Of a DNA stretch of 33,753 nucleotides, positions 8,001-16,860 are shown piece after piece. Made by a program: the position numbers and the translations under genes. The stretch is from a virus: positions 1 to 33,753 of the IMG/VR virus record IMGVR_UViG_3300037508_000873, one strand, 5' to 3'. Under the pieces are notes generated by a model. That model was not told the DNA's origin. It ran no database searches and saw only the letters and a list, made by a program, of their open reading frames with translations. Positions within the stretch are counted from its first letter, which is position 1; each line of letters starts with the position of its first letter.

Positions 8001-11000
8001 ATTAGACTCTGATCGTTTCAGATTAGCATCTATTGGAATTGGAAGCACTTCTTCCTTAGAAAATTATAATACAAAAAATTATGTTCGTTTAGATAATTTT
8101 GGAATTGGGACTCACTCATTTAAATATCCAAATATTGTAGTATCAATTTCTGGAGTTCCAAATTCTTCCAATGTAAGTGGATTTGCTACAGATTTTGTTA
8201 GTAACTATAGCACATCTCAAGCAACCGCTATTCCTGTAGTTACTGGAAAAATAGATGGAGTATTTGTAACAGAAGGTGGTTCTGGTTATGGTTCTGAAAA
8301 CATTTTAAATTTTGATAGAAAACCTAATGCTACAGTTACTAGTGGTTCAGGAGCTGTTATATCGCCAATCATTGTAAATGGTGGCATTGACCAAGTTTAC
8401 GTTTTAAACCGTGGTTCAGGTTATACTTCAACTCCAGAAATTGTAGTAAGTGGTACAGGAAATTATGCAAAACTTTTGGCTAATGTAGTTGATGGTGAAA
8501 TTGATTCTGTTACTATAATTAATTCTGGTTCTGGATATACTGAAGCGACGACTGAACTTACAGTTACAACAAAAGGATCTGGTTGTATTTTATCACCTAA
8601 TGTTCAAAAATGGAATGTTGATACTTACAAAAAACATGAACACATTTTAACAAATCCAAACAATCGTGATGATTTAATTATTGTTGAACCATTTAATAAA
8701 AATAATGTAAATAATCAGGCAGTTTCCGTTACTGCCCCAAGATATCTAAGATACTTATTAGAAGATAATATTAATTCTTCATTGGTAGAAGTTGGAATTA
8801 ATACGGCACACTCACCTATACTTGGATGGGCTTATGATGGCAACCCAATTTATGGACCTTATGCGTCAAAAAATCCAAAAGGATTGAATAATGTTAGTGA
8901 ATTACAATCTAGTTATATTTTAGTCACTAAACCAAATAGACCAAATTTCCCTTCAGGATTTTTTGTTGAAGATTATGAATATAGTGGAGATGGAGATTTA
9001 GATGTTAATAATGGTAGATATTGCATAACTCCAGATTTTCCAGACGGTACATATGCATATTTTACAACTAAAAATAATTTTCCATATGTATTGAATGGAT
9101 TTAGAAATGACATAGATGATTTTAATTATGATTTTTCAAAATCACAAGACATTTTAAACACATTACAAGACGATATTTTAAGAAATACCACTCCATATAA
9201 ATTAACTACACCAAACGCCAACTATTTTGCAGCTCCACAGGTTAAAGAAACTAGAGAAAGGGCAGAAATAACTTCAATATATTCTGCGGGCATATCGTCG
9301 GTAAGAATTCTTTCTGGTGGGCAAAATTATAAAGTTGGCGATAGAATTGTATTTAATAATAATGGTACTAGTGGTTCAGGTGCAGACGCTGAAGTTTCAC
9401 ATATTTCTGGTAAAGATATTTCATCTGTTGGATATTCTGTTACAACATTTGATGGTACAGAATTTATCTATAGTCAAGAAAATGTTACTGGAATTACATC
9501 TATTCCACATAAATTTTCAGATGGAGATATAGTTAAAGTATCGGGAATTAGTACTTATGCGTTTAAATCATTTGAAGGTTCTTATAGAATTGGTGTTTCT
9601 TCGATAACAACTACTTTAGAAGTTGGCATTGGATCTACAGTAGTCACTGGAATGACTACTGACATTTCACTATTAGAAAAATCATTTACGGACAGAATTA
9701 AAATAAATGACATTATAGGAATTAACAGTGAAAGATTCTTAATTTTAGATGCAGATAAAGTTACAGGAAGATATAGAGTTCTTCGTCAATATAATTCAAC
9801 TCCAGGATTAGTTCATGCTGCAAATAGTGGTGTATCTCTCGATTCTCGTCGTTTTACATATACTGTTTCTGGTCTTAGTACTAATAATCCCCTTTCAGAG
9901 AATAAAACAAAATATTTTGATCCTCAATTAACAGTTGGTGTTGGAACTACTGCAATTGATAGATTTATTGGGTATGGAGTTTCGACAATTTATGTTGGTG
10001 TCCAAACTGGTCAAGGTTCATACACAAGAATTAATTTTACCAATAATCCATTTACGATAGGTGATTATATTGAATCTACTATTGGAGTTGGGGTTACAAT
10101 TACTCAAGCTGTTGTGGTGTCTGCCTCCACAACTTCTATACTAGTAAATTATAATAGCACGTCTGTTGTTGGAGTTGCGACAACTGGAATTGTTAGACTG
10201 AAGAAATACTATAAAGTTAACCCAAGAAATATTTTCCTCCCTGGTCATGGATATCAAAATGGACAAAAATTAAAATATTCATTTGTTGCTGGTGCTGGAT
10301 TAACTTGTTCGTCAAGCACCTCACTAACACCAAGCTTTACATTATTGAATAATCAAATAGTATATGCAGTAAAAGTTGATGATGATAATATTGGCATTGT
10401 TACATCTTTGGCAGGTATTGGTAGTACTTCAACTAGACTATACTTTACTGGCATTTCTACACAACAAGGAACAACTCATTCCTTAACAGCTATAAAAACT
10501 GAAATTATCGGATCAGTATCAAGAACTAGAGGGCAAGTTAATACTATTGAAAATCATGGATTAGAAATCGGAGATGAAATAACTCTGGATGTTGTTGCAA
10601 ATAATTCATCAAATGTGATCTTAAAATATAATGATTGGAACGCAAAATTATTAGTCAATCCAGTAAGTTTTGGTTCAACACAAGTTGGGGTTGGATCTAC
10701 TGTTTCTACAATTAAATTACCTTCTCATGCATTTAATACTGGGGATAAAGTTTTATATGAAGCTTCTTCTCCAATATCCAATTTAGAAAGCACCAGAGAA
10801 TATTTTGTTATAAAATTAGATGATAATACTATTAAACTTGCTAATTCATATTATAATGCTACTAAAATAAATTACAATAATGTTTCTTTAGGTTCCTCAG
10901 GTTCTGGAACTCATACACTATCTCCAATAAATCCTAAATTAAAATTTGTAAGAAATACTATTGTTGGATTTGCAGTATCCGACCCCTCATTACAAAATTT

Positions 11001-14000
11001 AAAATTAGAATTTTATGATAATGAAGATTTCACTAATCAAAACTATGAGGCAAATGTTACTAGAACAGGTTCTCCTGGTGATGGTAACATCAATACAAAG
11101 GTATCTTTACGAATCGATGAATCTATTCCAGATACATTCTATTATAAATTAATCCCTGTAGGTATTTCTAGTATTACAAATAATGCCTTAGGATTGACTG
11201 TTGACAAAGATAATTTTGATGGCGGTAAGATTGAGGTTATTAATAGTGGCTATAAGGGAAATCATACTTTAGTATCTGTTGGAAATAGTGTATTTTACTT
11301 CAATTTAAATCAACCACCAGAAAGTTCTTCATATTTGCCTACTGGTGTTGCCACGGCATTTTATGTCACTTCATCTACAGCAGCTTCTGCTTCTGGTGCA
11401 ATTTCAAATATTAAAGTCAATTATCCTGGAGTTGGGTACAGACTCATACCTGGAATTACAACTGTAACAACTTCTTCTGGTTCTGGAAGTATATTGAGAG
11501 CCTATTCAGATACTATTGGTAAAATTAAAACTGTAAGTCTTGCTTTATCTGGTTATGATTATCCAACAGATAAAACTATCTCAGCAAAAGCAGACACTCC
11601 AATTCTTGTAAGAGTTAAAAATAATAATAGAATATCTAATGTAAGAATTGTTTCTGGTGGTAAAAATTATACAACTCCACCAAAATTAATTGCAGTTGGG
11701 TACGATAATTTACTTCTTAGTGCAAATTTAAGTGGCAATTCAGTTTCATCTGTTGATGTTTTAAACAATGTAGGCGGTTTAACAGAAGTTGGACCAACAA
11801 TCGTTCCAGTTTATAACAGCAATGGTGTCAGGATAATTGATGGATCTAGCTCTGGAACAGATGTAACTTTAAGTTTAAAAGCGCCTACAAATGGATTTAC
11901 AGTATTTCCATTTAATATTGGTGATCAAATTTTTGTTGAAGGTATTGTTGGTGTTGGAAGCACTGGATCTATTGGTGATGGTTATAATTCAGCAGATTAT
12001 GGTTATAAGAATTTTACTGTAACCCAAAGAGTTACAACTCTTGGAGCTGAAACTATTACATATTCAATTGCTGGAATTGGAACAACTGCAGGTACATTTG
12101 ATGTAGCAAATAGTGCTGGTAGAGTTATTAAAACATCAGATTTAGCATCTTTTGCATTAGATACTGAACAAACAGAATTTTATAGTAATGAAAAGGTTAT
12201 TGTCAATGAAAAAACCACTAAAGTTTTAACAAATGGGTGGGATAGTACTAGAAAACTTTTAAAAATTTCTGGTAAAGGAGTTAATCCTAAAGTAGGTGAT
12301 CTTATTACTGGTGCTTTGTCAGGTTCAATTGCTGAAATTGAAGAAGTCATCATTAATGATTCAAATTATAGCACAAGTTCTTCAGTCACTTTAAATTCAC
12401 AATCTACATGGTTAAGTAACTCTGGCGTTTTAAATGATTCTTTACAAAAAATACAAGATGGTGATTATTATCAAAACTTCTCATATTCAATTAAGAGCAC
12501 TGTTCCAAAGAGCACTTGGGAAGAGCCAGTTAATAGTTTAGTTCATTCAGTAGGATTTAAAAACTTTAGTGATTTAATCTTAAATAGCAGACCAGAAAAT
12601 CAAAATCTTAAAGTTGCAATCGGATCTTCTGATCTTACAACTACAGTAGCAATTGATAATGTAGTTTCAATGTATACAAAGTATAACTTTGATTTTGTCA
12701 GTGAAGAAGTAACTAATCAAGGAATTTCTAAATTTGTTAATTTTGAAAATACTAAATTAACTGATTATTCGATATGTAACAGTAACAAAGTTTTAAAAAT
12801 TGATGATATTAGCTCACAATTTACTGGAATAGGTAGTTTTGGAAACATAGTTGGGGTAACATCTTTCCCAATAAACAGTGGTGGAAATGTATTATTAAAG
12901 AAAACATTTAATTCTACAAATCTTTCAGTTGTTTCTGCTGGAAGTAGTATTCTTAATATTCCAAATCATGACTTTAATACGGGAGAGGAGTTAATTTACA
13001 ATCCAGGACCAGGTGGAAGTTTCATTTCAATTGCTTCAACTAATAGAACAGTTACTGGTGTTTCTACTACAAGATTACCTGTGACTGTATTTGCTTATAA
13101 AGTTGACAATAATAGAATAAAACTTTCGGGTATCAAAACAGATGCAACAACAAATAATATTTTCTTCTCATTTACAGCACTTTCTGGTATTGGGTCTACT
13201 GTAGGAGCTGGGCAAACACATTCATTAGCAACTTCATATGAAGTTGCCAATACTCGTGCATTAATTACTATCGATGGCATTATTCAAAGCCCACTTTATA
13301 GAAAAGCAGTTTCAACAGGATTAGCCAATATTGTTGGTGCAGCAGATACAACAATTAAACTTACTGGCATTACATCTATTGCAACAAATACACTATTCCA
13401 AATTGAAAGTGAAATTTTACAAGCACAGGTGGTTGGTTTAGGTTCTACTAATGTTGTTTCTGTATCTAGAGGTTTATTTGGCACTCCAAAAACTTCTCAT
13501 GGTGTTGGTGTTGCTGTAACTGTATTAGGTGGCGACTATAGTATTAGCGACGGTACAATTTATTTTGTAGCTCCTCCATATGGACCAGTCGGTGTTAATA
13601 CTTTACAGCCTGGAATTTCTACAAATTCATCTTTTGCAGGAAGAATATTCTATAGATTAAATTATAAAGAAAACTTCATATTTGACGATATTTCAAATCA
13701 ATTTAATGGAACTAAGAAAGTCTTTACATTACAATCAAATAGTCAAGATGTAACTGGTATCATAACTAGTGGAAATGTTAATTATGGAATTGTGTTGGTT
13801 AATAATATTAATCAACAACCAACAATTGATTATACTCTTGCTCAGAGAGTTTCTCCAGGTATCGGAGCATCAATTACATTTACTGGAACTGATATAGAAT
13901 CAATTCCTAGAGGTGGTATTATTGATGAGGTTGTAGCTGGATTTGGTTCGGCTTATCAACCATTGCAACAAGCAACAGCATTCTGTTCTGTTTCTGCTGG

Positions 14001-16830
14001 AGGAACAATTCAATCAATTGGAATTGGCACATCGGGATCTGGTTACAGAACTGCTCCAATTGTAAGTATTGCTAGCACAGTTGGTGGAAGTGGTGCAGTA
14101 ATTACGGCTACAGTTTCAAATGGAGTATTAAGTGGATTGTCAATTACAAATGGTGGTTCTGGATACAGTCAAACAAGTCCACCTATTATTACTGTAGGTA
14201 TCCCAACCGCTTACGCCAATTTAGAATTAGTTGGTGGATCAGGAGCTGGTGCTAGAGTAAACGTACAAGTTGGTTCCGCTGGAAGTGTAACACAATTTGA
14301 TATTGTTAAAAGAGGTTATGGATATAAGCCAAATGAAGTATTAACAATCACTGGTGTTCCTACTAGAGTCGGCATCGCTACGAGTGCATTCACACTCACT
14401 GTAAGATCCACAATTAATAATGAATTTTCTGGTTGGAGTTTTGGAGCGTTAGATAGACTTGACGACATTTCTCAATATTTTACAGGGCAAAGAAAAACTT
14501 TTGGTATTACAAAAACAGTTGTTACTACAAATCCATACAGTATTGATGCTGCAGCTGGTAGTGGTTTAGAAGTTCAAAACAATCTATTGATATTCATTAA
14601 TGACATTCTTCAACAGCCTGGAAGAGATTACATATTCACTGGCGGTACTCAAATTACATTTACAGAAGCTCCTAAATCTGGAAGTAAATTCCAAATGTTA
14701 TTCTATAAAGGTTCTGATGTTGATGTTGTTGATGTAGATATTCTTGAAACTATTAAAGAAGGTGATTTTATTAAATTATTATCCAGTTCTCCATATCAAG
14801 AACAATCTAGAAGAATTGTTGAAGAAATTACTAAGAGAGATCAAGTCCAAACAAACTTTTATTTTGATGTTGGCATTTCAACTTCTCCAGAAACAACTAG
14901 ATTAGTAAATTGGACAAAACAAACATCAGATTTAATTATTAATGGTGATGTTGTGTCAAAAGCAAGAACAAATTATGTTGCAAATGTAAAACCAACGTCA
15001 AGAATTATTAAAAATATTAGTGCATCTGATTCCCAAATTTATGTTGAAAATGCATTCCCATTCTTCAGGCAGCTAGATAACTATCTTCAAGCCGATAACA
15101 AAATTATTATTGTAGATGAAGTTGATACTGCAGCAGCTACAGCATCTGCAACAGTGTCTGCTGCGAGCACAATCGGCTCTGTGACAATAACCTTTGCTGG
15201 ATATGGTTATACCACATCAACATCTCCATTAGTAAGTTTTGCTTCTACAACACGTCAAATAAAAGAGATCGGAAGAACTTGGACTGTTGGAATTATAACT
15301 AGCACAGCATTACCATATAAATCAATTGCTATTAAAGATGGGATATATGTTGCCGTAAGTGATGCTGGGTATATTTCAACATCTACTAATTTAACCACAT
15401 GGTCTACTTACAATCAAGAGCCTTATGATTTTACCGCTGTTGGTGTTGGTAGCACTTCAATAGTTGTTGTTGGTCATAATGGAACAGCTATTAGATCTTA
15501 TTCTGGTGGACAAGGATCTTGGTTTAATTCTCCAGCATTCTATACAAGAAATTTTGCAAGTTTAAGTTTCTCATATACTCCAATTACATCATTCACCCGC
15601 GATTTAAATGGAGTTGCTTATGGAAATGATGCATTTGTCGCCGTTGGAAGTGGTGGAACTGCGATTGTAAGTAATTATGGTTCAAGTGGCATTGGAACCG
15701 CTTGGGTTGTCAGGAGTACACCAATTACGAGCAATTTAAATGCAGTTACATATGCTTTAGGAGGATTCTATGCAGTAGGGAATAGTGGCAGAATACTCTC
15801 TAGTGCGGATGGGTATGTTTGGAATGAAGTTCCAGATTCTGCTATTACTACTACGCAAAATCTTTTAGATGTAAATTATGTTGATAATAAATTAATCGCG
15901 GTTGGTAAAAATGGAACGATCATATATTCAACCGATGGAAGTATTTGGACTCTTGTAACTAGCAACGTGTCTGAAGATTTATATTCAATCGTACATACTG
16001 ATAATGTTTACATAATTAGTGGTTCAAATTCACTTATTTTAAATTCTCTTGATGGTATTAATTGGAACATTAGAAGATCTGCAAGCACAACAACTTTTAA
16101 TAAAATAATTGCGTATCCACAAGGAATTGTAGGTGTCGGATCTACTGCTCAGTATGGATATTCATTCCCAGAAGTTTCAAGAGCACAAGCAACAGCAACT
16201 GTTTCTGCTGCTGGAACAATATCTGCCCTTTCAATTACTGAAGGTGGTTTTGGGTTTAATCCATCATCCCCTGCAATTGTTTTAATTTCTCCACCATCTG
16301 CAAAATATGAAACTGTAAATAATGTTGATGCTGTTGGTGATTTTGGTGTAATTGTTGGTGTAGGAACTAGCTCAACGGGAGTAAGTACAACTTCTCCAAT
16401 GATTAGATTTAATTTTGATTCAGATTCATCTTTAAATGTTGCTAAATATTCCTTTATCGCAAGAAGTGGTATTTCGACTGGTGATTACTTCATTGTTAAA
16501 AATTCTTGTGTTGGTAGAGGAACTACAAGTCTATATTTGGGTCAAACAATTGGAATAGGATCAACGTTTATTGATAATGTCTATCGTGCAGATCAAGTCA
16601 TTAATGATGGAATTTCTGGTATTGTAACTGTACATTCTAATGTACAATCAATTTCTGGAATTGGATCGACAAGTTTTGCTGGTTTAGGTGAATATTCTTG
16701 GGGTAAACTTTACAATTTTGATAATAGAACTTCTCCAAGAGAATTTAAACTTTCTAATACAGGATTGACTGGTGTTTCCACTGCTCCAACAATTTCACGT
16801 ATTAATGCTCTCAAAGAAGAGTATTCATAA
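5062..16830 (+). CDS. gp7: Giant gp7-type baseplate wedge initiator / VrlC-like structural protein (3922 aa)
   Basis: The 3922-residue protein follows gp6 where T4 has gp7 (1032 residues), so it is almost four times longer. The first 250 residues (QLPKFVVEENPLFTEFLKQYY motif split over 15-45, then FLPGFEGRSF and ARDFYKSKGSDESIKILFKVLYGE) are the conserved cyanophage gp7/VrlC-type N-terminus and probably anchor it in the wedge. The rest is a mosaic: GxGY repeats (about 711-788, 1063-1183, 1399-1458, 2113-2235, 2981-3105), HGFxxGDxVxY repeats, DDIS...QQP...DY repeats (2874-2950, 3132-3223), a YHYH-like domain (about 1185-1350) and a beta-propeller-like block (about 3420-3695). It is almost all predicted beta, with few Cys, no signal peptide and no membrane helix. 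One frame is open throughout, with no break. The symbol rests mainly on position and the N-terminus. Confidence 0.85.
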   Translation: MIDKQIQRIQINQIIGTQLPKFVVEENPLFTEFLKQYYISMDRQGGAVDLAENIDRYLNFENFQETAYLDGSTILINNIEYYDDEIEVDSTDAWPQSYGLLKIGNEIISYTSKDATKFYGCIRGFSGVESLHKTNNPEYLVFTETNASAHVANDTVYNLSNLFLIEFWNKLKYQFLPGFEGRSFTESLNNGKFLTFARDFYKSKGSDESIKILFKVLYGETNAEIIKPQDYLIKPSNADWLVTKNLIVQKIDGEISNLKGQAIFQDNPQASSYVYDVQVVNLENGGFYQIKLSLESTVGDFSVCPSTKTTKSVSQNDSTITVDSTVGFNDSGELFINSGIVTYTSKSSTQFFNCVGLTTSLNIYDDIFQNNFVYGYENGDEDKKVLVRVTAQLDKNVTLAENTRYLSVGDEIRVKTLGEEVEIGSYNQKFDYWLYNQTYELDAQPRQFGVLSTTSPAIINTVQQHDFKVDDSVTLIDTQSSQTVDGTVIQVNAADSFTLQFSGTLSQTSSYVVRKNIKYAAGVGTSYEEISKVVSNIQNTYIDKKKENLYVTTSGLPSYDITAGTNILSRKKYFSVGAGYTDVVNIVNHGFYSGDKVVFNPNGNPISGIATGIYFVNKISNDAFKLAFSPSRIFISDFISFQDGNGTSNYIISDAAQSNRTLGNQNLLKRIPITPKKKQPNRPLQTGAVGMFLNGVEIISNKFSDAVFYGQVESIDVLNSGDNYDVINPPRLALSDSVGSGATGNVFVSGSLKEVIVTNPGYDYKITPSITISGGNGSGATAEARLRSILTSVKFDSKAGVDTSSNIIGFGTYHNFINGEEVVYKTLGNTGIGIGTSGGNAITGYLINDAKYYIIANTNSSLSLAERKSDALAGINTINLTFTSSGTHQLVSTTVRKVIDKIVVTNQGSNYRNKIVSVPSQAYPPLDFTQIKTSIVGINTLDNYIFAKNHGFESGDHVDYVATNTPITGLSTQIQYKVLKLDSDRFRLASIGIGSTSSLENYNTKNYVRLDNFGIGTHSFKYPNIVVSISGVPNSSNVSGFATDFVSNYSTSQATAIPVVTGKIDGVFVTEGGSGYGSENILNFDRKPNATVTSGSGAVISPIIVNGGIDQVYVLNRGSGYTSTPEIVVSGTGNYAKLLANVVDGEIDSVTIINSGSGYTEATTELTVTTKGSGCILSPNVQKWNVDTYKKHEHILTNPNNRDDLIIVEPFNKNNVNNQAVSVTAPRYLRYLLEDNINSSLVEVGINTAHSPILGWAYDGNPIYGPYASKNPKGLNNVSELQSSYILVTKPNRPNFPSGFFVEDYEYSGDGDLDVNNGRYCITPDFPDGTYAYFTTKNNFPYVLNGFRNDIDDFNYDFSKSQDILNTLQDDILRNTTPYKLTTPNANYFAAPQVKETRERAEITSIYSAGISSVRILSGGQNYKVGDRIVFNNNGTSGSGADAEVSHISGKDISSVGYSVTTFDGTEFIYSQENVTGITSIPHKFSDGDIVKVSGISTYAFKSFEGSYRIGVSSITTTLEVGIGSTVVTGMTTDISLLEKSFTDRIKINDIIGINSERFLILDADKVTGRYRVLRQYNSTPGLVHAANSGVSLDSRRFTYTVSGLSTNNPLSENKTKYFDPQLTVGVGTTAIDRFIGYGVSTIYVGVQTGQGSYTRINFTNNPFTIGDYIESTIGVGVTITQAVVVSASTTSILVNYNSTSVVGVATTGIVRLKKYYKVNPRNIFLPGHGYQNGQKLKYSFVAGAGLTCSSSTSLTPSFTLLNNQIVYAVKVDDDNIGIVTSLAGIGSTSTRLYFTGISTQQGTTHSLTAIKTEIIGSVSRTRGQVNTIENHGLEIGDEITLDVVANNSSNVILKYNDWNAKLLVNPVSFGSTQVGVGSTVSTIKLPSHAFNTGDKVLYEASSPISNLESTREYFVIKLDDNTIKLANSYYNATKINYNNVSLGSSGSGTHTLSPINPKLKFVRNTIVGFAVSDPSLQNLKLEFYDNEDFTNQNYEANVTRTGSPGDGNINTKVSLRIDESIPDTFYYKLIPVGISSITNNALGLTVDKDNFDGGKIEVINSGYKGNHTLVSVGNSVFYFNLNQPPESSSYLPTGVATAFYVTSSTAASASGAISNIKVNYPGVGYRLIPGITTVTTSSGSGSILRAYSDTIGKIKTVSLALSGYDYPTDKTISAKADTPILVRVKNNNRISNVRIVSGGKNYTTPPKLIAVGYDNLLLSANLSGNSVSSVDVLNNVGGLTEVGPTIVPVYNSNGVRIIDGSSSGTDVTLSLKAPTNGFTVFPFNIGDQIFVEGIVGVGSTGSIGDGYNSADYGYKNFTVTQRVTTLGAETITYSIAGIGTTAGTFDVANSAGRVIKTSDLASFALDTEQTEFYSNEKVIVNEKTTKVLTNGWDSTRKLLKISGKGVNPKVGDLITGALSGSIAEIEEVIINDSNYSTSSSVTLNSQSTWLSNSGVLNDSLQKIQDGDYYQNFSYSIKSTVPKSTWEEPVNSLVHSVGFKNFSDLILNSRPENQNLKVAIGSSDLTTTVAIDNVVSMYTKYNFDFVSEEVTNQGISKFVNFENTKLTDYSICNSNKVLKIDDISSQFTGIGSFGNIVGVTSFPINSGGNVLLKKTFNSTNLSVVSAGSSILNIPNHDFNTGEELIYNPGPGGSFISIASTNRTVTGVSTTRLPVTVFAYKVDNNRIKLSGIKTDATTNNIFFSFTALSGIGSTVGAGQTHSLATSYEVANTRALITIDGIIQSPLYRKAVSTGLANIVGAADTTIKLTGITSIATNTLFQIESEILQAQVVGLGSTNVVSVSRGLFGTPKTSHGVGVAVTVLGGDYSISDGTIYFVAPPYGPVGVNTLQPGISTNSSFAGRIFYRLNYKENFIFDDISNQFNGTKKVFTLQSNSQDVTGIITSGNVNYGIVLVNNINQQPTIDYTLAQRVSPGIGASITFTGTDIESIPRGGIIDEVVAGFGSAYQPLQQATAFCSVSAGGTIQSIGIGTSGSGYRTAPIVSIASTVGGSGAVITATVSNGVLSGLSITNGGSGYSQTSPPIITVGIPTAYANLELVGGSGAGARVNVQVGSAGSVTQFDIVKRGYGYKPNEVLTITGVPTRVGIATSAFTLTVRSTINNEFSGWSFGALDRLDDISQYFTGQRKTFGITKTVVTTNPYSIDAAAGSGLEVQNNLLIFINDILQQPGRDYIFTGGTQITFTEAPKSGSKFQMLFYKGSDVDVVDVDILETIKEGDFIKLLSSSPYQEQSRRIVEEITKRDQVQTNFYFDVGISTSPETTRLVNWTKQTSDLIINGDVVSKARTNYVANVKPTSRIIKNISASDSQIYVENAFPFFRQLDNYLQADNKIIIVDEVDTAAATASATVSAASTIGSVTITFAGYGYTTSTSPLVSFASTTRQIKEIGRTWTVGIITSTALPYKSIAIKDGIYVAVSDAGYISTSTNLTTWSTYNQEPYDFTAVGVGSTSIVVVGHNGTAIRSYSGGQGSWFNSPAFYTRNFASLSFSYTPITSFTRDLNGVAYGNDAFVAVGSGGTAIVSNYGSSGIGTAWVVRSTPITSNLNAVTYALGGFYAVGNSGRILSSADGYVWNEVPDSAITTTQNLLDVNYVDNKLIAVGKNGTIIYSTDGSIWTLVTSNVSEDLYSIVHTDNVYIISGSNSLILNSLDGINWNIRRSASTTTFNKIIAYPQGIVGVGSTAQYGYSFPEVSRAQATATVSAAGTISALSITEGGFGFNPSSPAIVLISPPSAKYETVNNVDAVGDFGVIVGVGTSSTGVSTTSPMIRFNFDSDSSLNVAKYSFIARSGISTGDYFIVKNSCVGRGTTSLYLGQTIGIGSTFIDNVYRADQVINDGISGIVTVHSNVQSISGIGSTSFAGLGEYSWGKLYNFDNRTSPREFKLSNTGLTGVSTAPTISRINALKEEYS
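7192..8610 (+). repeat. First GxGY/HGF repeat cluster in gp7
   Basis: Protein-level degenerate repeats. GxGY units have the form I-x-x-V-x-V-x-(N/G)-x-G-S-G-Y, then P-x-I-x-(I/V)-S-G-x-G, then a G-S-G-A-x-A turn. Clear copies include VTNPGYDYKITPSITISG, VTEGGSGYGSENILNF, VLNRGSGYTSTPEIVVSG and IINSGSGYTEATTELTV. Between them are HGF-type units such as KNHGFESGDHVDYV. DNA identity between copies is low, so these are old duplications under selection at protein level, not recent tandem copies. Confidence 0.75.
8620..9110 (+). other. YHYH-like domain within gp7
   Basis: Residues about 1187-1350 of the giant protein hold HSPILGWAYDGNPIYGPY (1250-1267) followed by GDLDVNNGRYCITPDFPDG (1311-1329) and TYAYF (1330-1334). 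This is the order of the YHYH family: a DGxPIYGPY strand, an LDxxNGR strand, and a PDGxYHYH end. Here the last motif is YAYF, so the histidine that names the family is replaced. It lies directly after a GxGY repeat cluster. Confidence 0.7.
14002..14375 (+). repeat. Late GxGY repeat cluster in gp7
   Basis: Three tandem copies are easy to see at residues 2981-3105: GIGTSGSGYRTAPIVSIAS, SITNGGSGYSQTSPPIITV and IVKRGYGYKPNEVLTITG, each separated by a Gly/Ser/Ala turn such as GGSGAVITATV or GGSGAGARVNVQV. This is the most regular run of the family in the window and is flanked on both sides by DDIS...QQP units. Confidence 0.75.
15322..16143 (+). other. Beta-propeller-like (Asp-box/BNR style) block within gp7
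   Basis: About five to six repeats of roughly 45 residues (about 3420-3695) share the pattern (F/L)xxVxYxxxxFVAVGxxGxIxxSxDGxxW. Clear copies are GVAYGNDAFVAVGSGGTAI, AVTYALGGFYAVGNSGRIL then SSADGYVWNEV, DVNYVDNKLIAVGKNGTII then STDGSIWTLV, and SIVHTDNVYIISGSNSLIL then SLDGINWNI. S-x-D-G-x-x-W is the Asp-box signature of BNR/sialidase-like and Ycf48-like propellers. In phage structural proteins such blocks are candidates for binding host surface sugars or proteins. Confidence 0.7.
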
Positions 16831-16833
16831 CAA

Positions 16834-16841
16834 GATAAATA
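16834..16841 (+). promoter_or_regulatory. Late promoter box before gp8
   Basis: GATAAATA matches the cyanophage late box NATAAATA and lies four bases after the gp7 stop and 19 bases before the gp8 ATG. It would start a transcript near 16848, leaving a leader of only about a dozen bases without an evident Shine-Dalgarno. A second A+T-rich string TATAAAAA directly abuts the ATG and is too close to be the promoter. Confidence 0.65.
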
Positions 16842-16860
16842 AGTAAAAAACTATAAAAAT

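Noticed and set aside
9317-9532. Plus-strand frame of 71 codons inside gp7
   Set aside because: Out-of-frame reading of gp7, Ile/Leu/Val-rich from shifted A+T-rich codons. The frames at 17750-17938 and 23586-23894 are the same kind of shadow.
7192-14375. CRISPR array or DNA-level tandem repeat
   Set aside because: The repeats are only similar as protein; spacing and DNA sequence vary, with no constant repeat/spacer pattern.
5062-16830. Assembly fusion or frameshift as the cause of the giant gene
   Set aside because: Modules of the same families occur on both sides of any possible join, composition is even, and the frame is uninterrupted, so a true single gene is more likely.
16852-16859. 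TATAAAAA as the gp8 late promoter
   Set aside because: It abuts the ATG, leaving no room for a transcript start before the coding region; GATAAATA upstream fits better.
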